Assembly (NCBI GenBank): GCA_023416695.1
Contig: JAEZGY010000002.1
Location: forward strand, 1-64,000
Length of the DNA stretch: 64,000 nucleotides
Direction: 5' to 3'
DNA from: Bacillota bacterium
Lineage (GTDB): Bacteria; Bacillota; Clostridia; Lachnospirales; Lachnospiraceae
The notes beneath the pieces were generated by a model. The model did no database searches, was not told where the DNA came from, and saw only the letters and a list, made by a program, of their open reading frames with translations. Position 1 is the stretch's first letter. The number at the start of each line of letters is the position of its first letter. The translations under genes were made by a program, and so were the position numbers. Positions 26,653-34,288 of this stretch are shown here, piece after piece.

Positions 26653-26691
26653 GCTTCGGCAATCAAAAGATAAAATTTTGATTGCTGGGGC
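26653..26691 (+). other. Long RNA hairpin in the leader of the CorC-like gene
   Basis: GCTTCGGCAATCAAAA (26653-26668) pairs with TTTTGATTGCTGGGGC (26676-26691). All 16 positions pair if G-U pairs are allowed on the plus-strand RNA, whereas the minus-strand RNA would have A-C mismatches. No T-run follows, so it is not a classical terminator. It lies about 60 bases before the CorC-like start. Confidence 0.5.
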
Positions 26692-26749
26692 GTTATTAAG
26701 CTAAGAAATAAGATACATAATAATAATATATATTTTAGGAGATGGTGTT

Positions 26750-28066
26750 TTGGACCCGAGTGTCACGCAATTAATTATTTTATTTATTCTCATTCTATTA
26801 TCTGGCTTCTTTTCGTCTGCTGAGACAGCTCTTATGACAGTGAACAAGCTTCGTATTCGTTCACTTGCTGAGGATGGCAACAAAAGAGCAATCACAGTAA
26901 ACAAATTGATTGAACATCCTGCTAAGATGCTAAGTGCAATCTTAATTGGCAATAACATAGTGAACCTAACTGCTTCTTCTATTTCCACTACCCTTGCTAC
27001 AGATCTTGCAAGTAAGAGTGGTCTTAATATCGAAGTTAGTTTAGCAATCGGTATTGCAACTGGTATAATTACCTTGATGATTCTGATTTTTGGTGAGATA
27101 ACTCCAAAGACCTTAGCTACCATTCATGCTGAGTCTCTTTCCTTACGTTATGGAACATTTATTTTCTACTTTACTAAGTTATTTACTCCTTTTATTTTTC
27201 TGATTAATAAGCTTTCTATTGGTCTTTTACTAATTTTTAAGGTAAATCCAAATAATAAGCCTCAACAAATAACAGAGAATGAACTTAGAACTATCGTAGA
27301 TGTCAGCCATGAGGAAGGCGTTATTGAGAGTGAAGAACGTAAAATGATTACAAACGTGGTGGATTTTGGTGATTCCATTGCAAAGGATGTTATGGTGCCA
27401 CGTATCGATGTCGAGTTTGCGCAAATCGACCTTAGCTACGATGAACTTGTACAGCTTTTCTCTGAAAATATGTTTTCTCGTCTGCCAGTATACGCAGACA
27501 CAAGAGATAACATATTAGGTATTATTAACTTAAAGGATGTATTTTTCTATCAGGGTGAAAAGTCCGATTTTCATATTGGTGACATCATGAGAGAGCCTTA
27601 TTTCACGTATGAATTTAAGCATACCTCAGAGCTTCTTACTGAAATGAAGCAAGAGCACATTGCTATGGCAGTAGTTATGGACGAATATGGTTCTACAGCA
27701 GGTGTTATCACTTTAGAGGATTTGATTGAAGAAATTGTTGGCGAAATTCGTGACGAGTATGACTCTGATGAAGAAGATGAAATAAAAGCAATCAACGATA
27801 AAGAATATATAGTTGATGGTGCTACTAAGATAGACGATATTAATGAAATATTAGAATTAGGTATCGAGGCGGAAGACTATGACTCTATTGCAGGTCATGT
27901 AATTAACCTCCTTGATCACCTACCTGATGAGGGTGAATCTGTAGTCGACGATAATCAGGTTATCTACACAGTAGAAAGTGTAGAAAAGAATCGTATCGAC
28001 AAGATTCGAATTCTTCTTCCAGAGACTACTATTGACGAGGAAGAGGACAAGAAAGAAGATAAATGA
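26750..28066 (+). CDS. CorC/HlyC-type (CNNM, DUF21) membrane protein with CBS domains
   Basis: A 438-residue protein of the hemolysin-C/CNNM family, linked in several bacteria to Mg2+ or Co2+ efflux. Domain order: DUF21 membrane domain with four hydrophobic segments (about 1-190, including LSGFFSSAETALMTV and LILIFGEITPKTLATIH), a CBS pair (about 205-325, with VMVPRIDVEFA and MAVVMDEYGSTAGVITLEDLIEEIVGEI), and a C-terminal CorC_HlyC domain (about 345-430). The start is TTG at 26750 with TAGGAGA upstream; the nearby GTG is out of frame. An acidic tail ends the protein. A strong terminator follows. Confidence 0.92.
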   Translation: MDPSVTQLIILFILILLSGFFSSAETALMTVNKLRIRSLAEDGNKRAITVNKLIEHPAKMLSAILIGNNIVNLTASSISTTLATDLASKSGLNIEVSLAIGIATGIITLMILIFGEITPKTLATIHAESLSLRYGTFIFYFTKLFTPFIFLINKLSIGLLLIFKVNPNNKPQQITENELRTIVDVSHEEGVIESEERKMITNVVDFGDSIAKDVMVPRIDVEFAQIDLSYDELVQLFSENMFSRLPVYADTRDNILGIINLKDVFFYQGEKSDFHIGDIMREPYFTYEFKHTSELLTEMKQEHIAMAVVMDEYGSTAGVITLEDLIEEIVGEIRDEYDSDEEDEIKAINDKEYIVDGATKIDDINEILELGIEAEDYDSIAGHVINLLDHLPDEGESVVDDNQVIYTVESVEKNRIDKIRILLPETTIDEEEDKKEDK

Positions 28067-28072
28067 AGTTAG

Positions 28073-28112
28073 AGAGGCTATGGCACTCATAGAGTGCCAT
28101 AGCCTCTTTTGG
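28073..28112 (+). terminator. Intrinsic terminator after the CorC-like gene
   Basis: AGAGGCTATGGCACTC pairs perfectly with GAGTGCCATAGCCTCT around a short loop and is followed by TTTT. Confidence 0.9.
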
Positions 28113-28131
28113 TTTATACAGTGGCTCAAGC

Positions 28132-28500
28132 AAAACCCATGAAAGGCAAGCTTTCGCATGAATTGAACCCGTAGTGGTACGTAAGGCCTGATGGCGTGAG
28201 GAGGGAAGTGAATTTTATTAATTACAGGTGGGTTAGTATAAATAGTTGTTGTGACCTAACCTAGGACACGCTTCGCTATAAGGCCGTAAGAGCAAAAAAG
28301 TTTGGCTAAAAGATGCCAACTTTTTTGCTCTTATCGTCTTATCTGCAATGCAAGCATTGCAGTCCTAGGTCAGGGGTTATGGTTTATTGTGCTGTATTTA
28401 TTAAGCTTCATACCCTTTTGACGCCATGACCAGGCCTAAATACCAACGTGTTCAAACAGCCTTTCATGAGTTTACTTTACGCCACCTGTAATAGGGATGG
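28132..28500 (+). ncRNA. Candidate large structured RNA with a pseudoknot (class not identified)
   Basis: A gene-free stretch with many long complementary segments. Helix A: CATGAAAGGC (28138-28147) with GCCTTTCATG (28459-28468). Helix B inside A: AGGCCTGATGGCGT (28184-28197) with ACGCCAT-GAC-CAGGCCT (28421-28437). Helix C: ATTACAGGTGG (28221-28231) with CCACCTGTAAT (28482-28492); its partner lies outside A, so C crosses A and B as a pseudoknot. Helix D inside: CCTAGGAC (28260-28267) with GTCCTAGG (28362-28369), enclosing hairpins at 28287-28333 and 28343-28362. No open frame of size is present. I cannot match it securely to a known RNA class; the strand is assumed from the plus-strand layout and is not proven. 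Confidence 0.55.
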
Positions 28501-28605
28501 CTAAGTTGTAGGATTTCTATAAAGTAGGTAAGTAGTTGCATTACTTCTTCATTGGTTATGTGATATAGATTTTCCCTTACTTTTCCTTCCCCCTACCTCC
28601 AGTAT

Positions 28606-28790
28606 CCCACTGTCGGTGGTGGGCACCCTCACTTTGCCTTCGCTTTAACTCCTAGCGTTCCGCTAGGAGCCCTCTCACTTTGCCTTCGCTTTAACTCCTA
28701 GTATCTTGCTTCGCAAGACACTAGGAGTCGCGGGCGCGCTCGGGTTTCTCCCCGTGCAAGCACGGGAGAAACCCTCACTTTGCCTTCGCG
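28606..28790. repeat. Hairpin array with repeated spacer
   Basis: The spacer CCCTCACTTTGCCTTCGC occurs three times (28626-28643, about 28670-28689 with an inserted CT, 28772-28789); the first two copies continue into TTTAACTCCTAG. Between them stand four different hairpins: 28606-28623, 28649-28669 (CTCCTAGCG/CGCTAGGAG), 28694-28728 (ACTCCTAGT/ACTAGGAGT around TCTTGC/GCAAGA) and 28742-28774 (GGGTTTCTC with a GC-rich tip). The stems differ in sequence but keep a palindromic form. It is much more GC-rich than the surroundings. Confidence 0.7.
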
Positions 28791-28799
28791 GAAATAAAA

Positions 28800-28826
28800 A
28801 GACTAGCCAGAATGAACTGACTAGTC
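28800..28826 (-). terminator. Terminator of the pyr operon
   Basis: On the minus strand AGACTAG and CTAGTCT form a stem followed by TTTTTATTT, 23 bases after the stop of the 50-residue gene. Confidence 0.8.
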
Positions 28827-28848
28827 TATCTTAACTTCTCTTATTCAA

Positions 28849-29001
28849 TTAGAATAATATGTCGGATCTTTTGGCTAACAGTCTAGCCCCATTGATGATG
28901 GAAACTACTCCAACTCCAATCATAAGTACAATGGTAATTATGCCAAATATGATACTTAGCTTACCAGTGGAGTTCAATGTCTTATAAACCTTCTCTTCCA
29001 T
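28849..29001 (-). CDS. Small single-span membrane protein after pyrE (50 aa)
   Basis: A 50-codon gene starting MEEKVYKTLNSTGK with GGAGG seven bases before the ATG. Residues about 15-37 form one hydrophobic helix (IIFGIITIVLMIGVGVV), followed by a basic tail with ARLLAKRSD. It lies 42 bases downstream of pyrE in the same direction and before the terminator, so it is the last gene of the pyr transcript. I do not recognise it. The hydrophobic helix, strong ribosome binding site and operon position support a real protein. Confidence 0.7.
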   Translation of the reverse strand: MEEKVYKTLNSTGKLSIIFGIITIVLMIGVGVVSIINGARLLAKRSDILF

Positions 29002-29043
29002 AGCAAAACCTCCATTACTTGATAGGTTATTCCCTACAACCCA

Positions 29044-29718
29044 TTATTGTACACCATACAATCTATAGTAATCATCGATTGCGTGCTTAATGGTATCATC
29101 TATTACTATTGTACCATTAATTGGGCGATTGTAAAGATGTTCTACAACTTCTTTCATCGTAACGATTGCTGTTGTCTGAATTCCAAAGTTTTCAGAGATT
29201 TCAGTTAGTGCACTCTTCTGTACTTGGCCTCTTTCACAACGGTCTACACTAACCACAAGGCCACAAACTTCTACATCACCTTGGGCTTTTAGAATAGGAA
29301 GAGTCTCTAGAATAGAGGTTCCTGCTGTGGTAACGTCTTCAATAATAACAACCTTATCTTTGTCTGTTATAGGGCTTCCAAGTAAAATTCCAGTATCCCC
29401 ATGATCCTTTACCTCTTTACGATTAGAGCAGTATTTAATCTCCTTACCATAGTGCTCATCAATAGCCATAGAGGTTGCTACACTAAGAGGAATCCCTTTA
29501 TACGCTGGTCCAAATAACACATCAAAGTCTAACCCAAAGGATTTTTCAATGGCTTTGGCATAATACTCCCCAAGCTTTCTTAGCTGGGCACCAGTACGAT
29601 AAAAACCTGTGTTCACAAAAAATGGTGTCTTTCTACCGCTCTTAGTAACAAAATCTCCAAAGCGAAGCACCCCACACTCTACCATAAACTCAATAAATTC
29701 CTGTTTGTACTGTTCCAT
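29044..29718 (-). CDS. pyrE: Orotate phosphoribosyltransferase
   Basis: Converts orotate and PRPP to OMP, the fifth step of pyrimidine synthesis. 224 residues, the longer form common in clostridia. The PRPP-binding motif VVIIEDVTTAGTSI is clear, preceded by KEVKDHGDTGILLG (flexible loop with catalytic Lys) and FGPAYKGIPL. It starts 12 bases after the pyrD stop, consistent with one operon. Confidence 0.96.
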   Translation of the reverse strand: MEQYKQEFIEFMVECGVLRFGDFVTKSGRKTPFFVNTGFYRTGAQLRKLGEYYAKAIEKSFGLDFDVLFGPAYKGIPLSVATSMAIDEHYGKEIKYCSNRKEVKDHGDTGILLGSPITDKDKVVIIEDVTTAGTSILETLPILKAQGDVEVCGLVVSVDRCERGQVQKSALTEISENFGIQTTAIVTMKEVVEHLYNRPINGTIVIDDTIKHAIDDYYRLYGVQ

Positions 29719-29730
29719 GTCTCTTCCTCC

Positions 29731-30633
29731 CTATTCTACACAACCAATTAACTCATTTATATCTTCAATCTGGTGTTCTCTCATAAAGTCCTCAATGCCG
29801 TCTACAATCTCAACAGTGGCATATGGATTTACAAAATTGGCAGTTCCTACACTAATCGCTGTTGCTCCAGCCATGATAAATTCTAAGGCGTCCTCAGCAT
29901 TCATAATTCCGCCCATACCAAGGATTGGAAGCTTCACTGCAGAAGCTACCTGGTATACCATACGAACTGCAATTGGCTTAATAGCTGGACCAGATAATCC
30001 TCCGGTCTTATTTGCTAAGGCAAATGCTCTCTTATTTACATCAATCTTCATCCCCGTTAAGGTATTGATTAAGGACAGGCCATCAGCTCCACCAGCTTCT
30101 GCTGCCCTTGCCATTTCTGTGATATCTGTTACGTTTGGACTAAGTTTCATAATGACAGGCTGCTTTGCAAGCTTCTTTAGTTCTTTGGTGATATTCTCTA
30201 CTAACTCAGGCTTTTGTCCAAAAGCAATGCCGCCTTCTTTTACATTAGGACAACTAATGTTGATTTCTAATAAATCAACGTCTTCTTCAGACAACCGTTC
30301 CACAACTTCACAATAATCCTGAAGAGATTTCCCGCAGACGTTTACTATGATTTTGGTGTCAAACTGCTTTAAAAATGGAATATCGTTTTTCACAAATATA
30401 TTGATTCCAGGGTTTTGTAAGCCAATGGCATTTAGCATTCCACCATAGGTCTCTGCTACTCTAGGAGTTGGATTTCCTGCCCATGGAATATTCGCAACAC
30501 CCTTAGTCACTACTCCACCTAGCCGATTTAAGTCTACAAACTCTGCATACTCTTTGCCAGAGCCAAAGGTTCCAGAGGCAGTTAGTACTGGATTCTTAAA
30601 CTCCACTCCTGCAAAATTTACACTAGTGTTCAT
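29731..30633 (-). CDS. pyrD: Dihydroorotate dehydrogenase B, catalytic subunit
   Basis: FMN-containing subunit of the class 1B, NAD-linked dihydroorotate dehydrogenase, about 300 residues. N-terminal VEFKNPVLTASGTFGSG, the catalytic cysteine in INISCPNVKEGG, and the FMN-phosphate loop GMGGIMNAEDA with AISVGTANF are present. The longer frame starts at 30678, but ATG at 30633 (MNTSVNFAG) has AGGAGGTGG upstream and the normal family start; its TAATG overlaps the pyrK stop. Pairing with pyrK confirms class 1B. Confidence 0.96.
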   Translation of the reverse strand: MNTSVNFAGVEFKNPVLTASGTFGSGKEYAEFVDLNRLGGVVTKGVANIPWAGNPTPRVAETYGGMLNAIGLQNPGINIFVKNDIPFLKQFDTKIIVNVCGKSLQDYCEVVERLSEEDVDLLEINISCPNVKEGGIAFGQKPELVENITKELKKLAKQPVIMKLSPNVTDITEMARAAEAGGADGLSLINTLTGMKIDVNKRAFALANKTGGLSGPAIKPIAVRMVYQVASAVKLPILGMGGIMNAEDALEFIMAGATAISVGTANFVNPYATVEIVDGIEDFMREHQIEDINELIGCVE

Positions 30634-31409
30634 TATAATTCCACCTCCTGAGCATAGAATACAGGACCATCTTTGCAAATTCTTTTATTATTAACCTGGG
30701 TTAGTGGGTTAACATCCTTTGTCTTACACACACAGCCAAGACAAGCCCCTACTCCACAAGCCATTTTTTCTTCTAAGGATAACTGGGTAGTAATCCCATG
30801 TTCTAGTCCATAGGCTTTTACCCCTTTTAACATAGGTGTTGGACCACAGGCATAAATCACATCTGCTGTAAGGTTATGCTCCTTAATTGCATCAATAACA
30901 TTTCCCTTAGTTCCATAGCTTCCATCCTCTGTGGAGATGTATACTTTACCATAAGCCTGGAATTCTTGGTTTAAGAATAACACGTCACGATAACCTAACA
31001 CAACCTGCACCTCAATGCTCTCTCTACATAAGGCTTTGGCTAGCTCAAGCATAGGAGGAATCCCTATGCCTCCTCCAATAAGTAGAGCCTTACTTCCTTC
31101 CATCGTAAAGCCATTTCCTAAAGGTCCTAACACACTGATGGTAGCACCAGCATGAAGGTTGGAGAATTCTTTAGTTCCTTTTCCAACCACACGATACACA
31201 AGACGAAGCGTATTCTTTTCTTTGTCAATCTCACAAATACTGATTGGCCTTGGTAATATTCTGCTTCCGTCATTACAATATAGGTCAACAAACTGTCCAG
31301 GCTTCGCACTATCTGCCATTTGCTCATCCTGTATACACATACTATAGATATCTTCTTGTATTTGCTCTGCACGAGTTATAATAACCGTCTTTTTTACCGT
31401 ATTTGACAT
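30633..31409 (-). CDS. pyrK: Dihydroorotate dehydrogenase B, electron transfer subunit
   Basis: FAD and [2Fe-2S] subunit that passes electrons from PyrD to NAD+. 258 residues. The ferredoxin-reductase fold has RPISICEI (FAD), LIGGGIGIPPMLELA (NAD) and a C-terminal iron-sulfur ligand set CGVGACLGCVCKTKD followed by a later Cys. Its stop overlaps the pyrD start by one base, implying translational coupling. Confidence 0.95.
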   Translation of the reverse strand: MSNTVKKTVIITRAEQIQEDIYSMCIQDEQMADSAKPGQFVDLYCNDGSRILPRPISICEIDKEKNTLRLVYRVVGKGTKEFSNLHAGATISVLGPLGNGFTMEGSKALLIGGGIGIPPMLELAKALCRESIEVQVVLGYRDVLFLNQEFQAYGKVYISTEDGSYGTKGNVIDAIKEHNLTADVIYACGPTPMLKGVKAYGLEHGITTQLSLEEKMACGVGACLGCVCKTKDVNPLTQVNNKRICKDGPVFYAQEVEL

Positions 31410-31457
31410 CTTATTCTCCTATCCTTGATTCTTAAGTGTTCAGTTTCACAACATTTA

Positions 31458-32384
<927 letters not shown>

Positions 32385-32405
32385 AGTTTACTCTCTCCTT
32401 ACCTG

Positions 32406-33683
32406 TTAAATTTGGTAGACAATCTTTCCATCACATATGGTCATTTCCACTTGGCCAAAGACCTTTAGACCATCGAATGGTGTATTCTTTCCCTTTGAAG
32501 CAAAGCCACTTGCATCAATGGTAATTTCTTTCTCAAAATCTGCTATTAAAAGATCAGCAGTACTTCCCTCTTTAAGAGTTCCTTTCTCTATTCCAAGTAC
32601 CTTTGCTGGGTTCGTACTCATTTTCTCCACTAATTGAAGCTTACTTAAGTATCCCTTATTTACCAGTTCTGTTACTCCTAGAGAAAATGCAGTTTCTAGA
32701 CCAACAATCCCAAATGGTGCCTTGTCTATGGTCTGGTCATTCTCCTCTTTTCCATGAGGTGCATGATCTGTAGCAATTACATCCATAATTCCCTCTTTTA
32801 GACCTACTTTAAGGGCTTCTACATCCTTTGAACTTCTAAGAGGTGGATTCATCTTAAAATCACCATGGTTACGGGTAATATCTTCATCGGTGAGAGTGAA
32901 ATGGTGTGGACATACCTCAGCGGTAACAAAAAGCCCCATCTCCTTTGCCATTTTCACAAGCTTCACACTGTCCTCTGTGGAGCAGTGACATAGGTGTAGC
33001 CTACAACCAGCCTCCTTTGCCATGAAAATATCTCTTGCTACAATTACATCCTCAACCGAATTGGTGATTCCCTTTATTCCATATTCCTTTGCCTTCTCAC
33101 CAGCGTTAATTACGCCTCCTCGAACAAGGCTTCTATCTTCACAATGGGCAAATACAGGAAGATCTGCATCTTTAGCTGCATACATGGCCTCACTATATAG
33201 AGAGGTTTCCATAACAGATTTACCATCCTCACTGATGGCACATATTCCCGCTTCCTTCATAGCTTTATAGTCACATAGTTCTTCGCCAAACTGTCCTCTT
33301 GTAACAGCTCCTATTGGAAGTACATGAACGATATCAAGCTCTTTCGCCCTATTCACTATGTATTCCACAACCTCTTTAGAATCTGTGGCTGGTTTTGTAT
33401 TGGGCATAGCACATATGGTAGTATATCCACCTTTTGCTGCTGCCCTTGCCCCAGATTCTATGGTTTCTTTATATTCAAATCCAGGCTCTCTAAGATGTAC
33501 GTGAAGGTCGATAAACCCAGGCATTACGTATTTACCAGTAGCATCAATTACTTTATCCGCTTGTTCCTCTATAGTAGGAGCAACCTTGATTATTCTATCA
33601 TTTTCAATCAGAATATCTCGACATCCTTCTGTTTTTGTAGCAGGGTCTAACAGGTACCCCTGTTTAATAAGAATCTTCATCAT
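32406..33683 (-). CDS. pyrC: Dihydroorotase (class I)
   Basis: Zinc amidohydrolase that cyclises carbamoyl-aspartate, 425 residues. Metal and substrate motifs: FIDLHVHLREPGFEYKE (HxH), GGYTTICAMPNT, HCEDRSLV, HLCHCSTEDSV, ATDHAPHGKEE (catalytic Asp). It is the first gene of the pyrC-F-K-D-E run. pyrB, pyrI, carAB and pyrR are not in the window. The start ATG follows AAGGAGGAG. A small hairpin 50-70 bases upstream separates it from the Nudix-like gene. Confidence 0.96.
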   Translation of the reverse strand: MMKILIKQGYLLDPATKTEGCRDILIENDRIIKVAPTIEEQADKVIDATGKYVMPGFIDLHVHLREPGFEYKETIESGARAAAKGGYTTICAMPNTKPATDSKEVVEYIVNRAKELDIVHVLPIGAVTRGQFGEELCDYKAMKEAGICAISEDGKSVMETSLYSEAMYAAKDADLPVFAHCEDRSLVRGGVINAGEKAKEYGIKGITNSVEDVIVARDIFMAKEAGCRLHLCHCSTEDSVKLVKMAKEMGLFVTAEVCPHHFTLTDEDITRNHGDFKMNPPLRSSKDVEALKVGLKEGIMDVIATDHAPHGKEENDQTIDKAPFGIVGLETAFSLGVTELVNKGYLSKLQLVEKMSTNPAKVLGIEKGTLKEGSTADLLIADFEKEITIDASGFASKGKNTPFDGLKVFGQVEMTICDGKIVYQI

Positions 33684-33735
33684 TTCTCCTCCTTAGGTAA
33701 TTTTTTCTATACTTTAGCTTAACTTTCCCATAAAA

Positions 33736-33754
33736 ATAGCAGGTAGGCTGCTAT
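33736..33754 (-). terminator. Small terminator or attenuator before pyrC
   Basis: On the minus strand ATAGCAG and CTGCTAT form a 7-bp stem followed by TTTTTAT. It lies 4 bases after the Nudix-like gene's stop and about 52 bases before pyrC, so it could end one transcript or attenuate the next. Confidence 0.6.
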
Positions 33755-33757
33755 AGC

Positions 33758-34153
33758 TTACCCTAAAGAAGCTATAGCATCTCCTAACACTGCCTTATTT
33801 CCTATATACATATGGAATTCATCTAAATCAATCCACTTATATCCATTAAGATCTTCCGATAACACAACCTCTGGGCTAGAAGTGGAACAAAGAAAACTAA
33901 TACCAATATTCCACGCATCCCCACGTCCAAAGCTCCAGGTGTATAGGATACGCGTAACATCACAGGTCATACCTGTTTTTTCAAATAAAATTCTTTGAAC
34001 AGCTGCCTCAGGACTCTCTCCAAGTAGCAACTCTCCATCTATAAACTCCCATTTACATGGGTCAATAAAATTATCATCATACCATTTCTCAACAACTAAA
34101 TACTTATCTTTATCTTTAACGATTCCTTTTACTAATAAACGTAGCTTCTCCAA
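33758..34153 (-). CDS. Nudix-like protein with a degenerate Nudix box
   Basis: A 131-residue protein with the Nudix fold pattern: KGIVKDKDKYLVVEKWY, a Nudix-box region GELLLGESPEAAVQRILFEKTG, and FLCSTSSPEVVLSEDLNGYKWIDLDE. The canonical box is G-x5-E-x7-R-E-U-x-E-E-x-G-U. Here the first Gly, Glu and Arg are kept but the Glu after Arg is Ile and one of the paired Glu residues is Lys, so magnesium binding is probably impaired. It could be a non-catalytic nucleotide-binding relative. It lies between the jet operon and pyrC on the same strand. Confidence 0.7.
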   Translation of the reverse strand: MEKLRLLVKGIVKDKDKYLVVEKWYDDNFIDPCKWEFIDGELLLGESPEAAVQRILFEKTGMTCDVTRILYTWSFGRGDAWNIGISFLCSTSSPEVVLSEDLNGYKWIDLDEFHMYIGNKAVLGDAIASLG

Positions 34154-34253
34154 ATAAATCGCTCCCTCTATGGTAATATGTAACTATTTTAATAACTTGG
34201 CTTTTCTTCTATGGCATTATAACACATCCCTACCATAGTTTCAAATATTATTT

Positions 34254-34284
34254 AAGGTAGCGAGGCTTTTCTCCTCACTACCTT
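34254..34284 (-). terminator. Hairpin downstream of jetC
   Basis: AAGGTAGCGAGG pairs with CCTCACTACCTT with one C-A mismatch, five bases after the jetC stop. The T-tract on the minus strand is weak. Confidence 0.55.
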
Positions 34285-34288
34285 ATTT

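Noticed and set aside
28132..28500. Group II intron, RNase P RNA or tmRNA
   Set aside because: I could not find a domain V hairpin, the conserved RNase P core or a tag-coding segment; a covariance search is needed before naming a class.
28606..28790. CRISPR array
   Set aside because: The repeated unit is the spacer between different hairpins, irregular in length, and no cas gene is near.
31127..31372. 81-codon minus-strand frame inside pyrK
   Set aside because: It lies wholly within pyrK in another frame and has no independent support.
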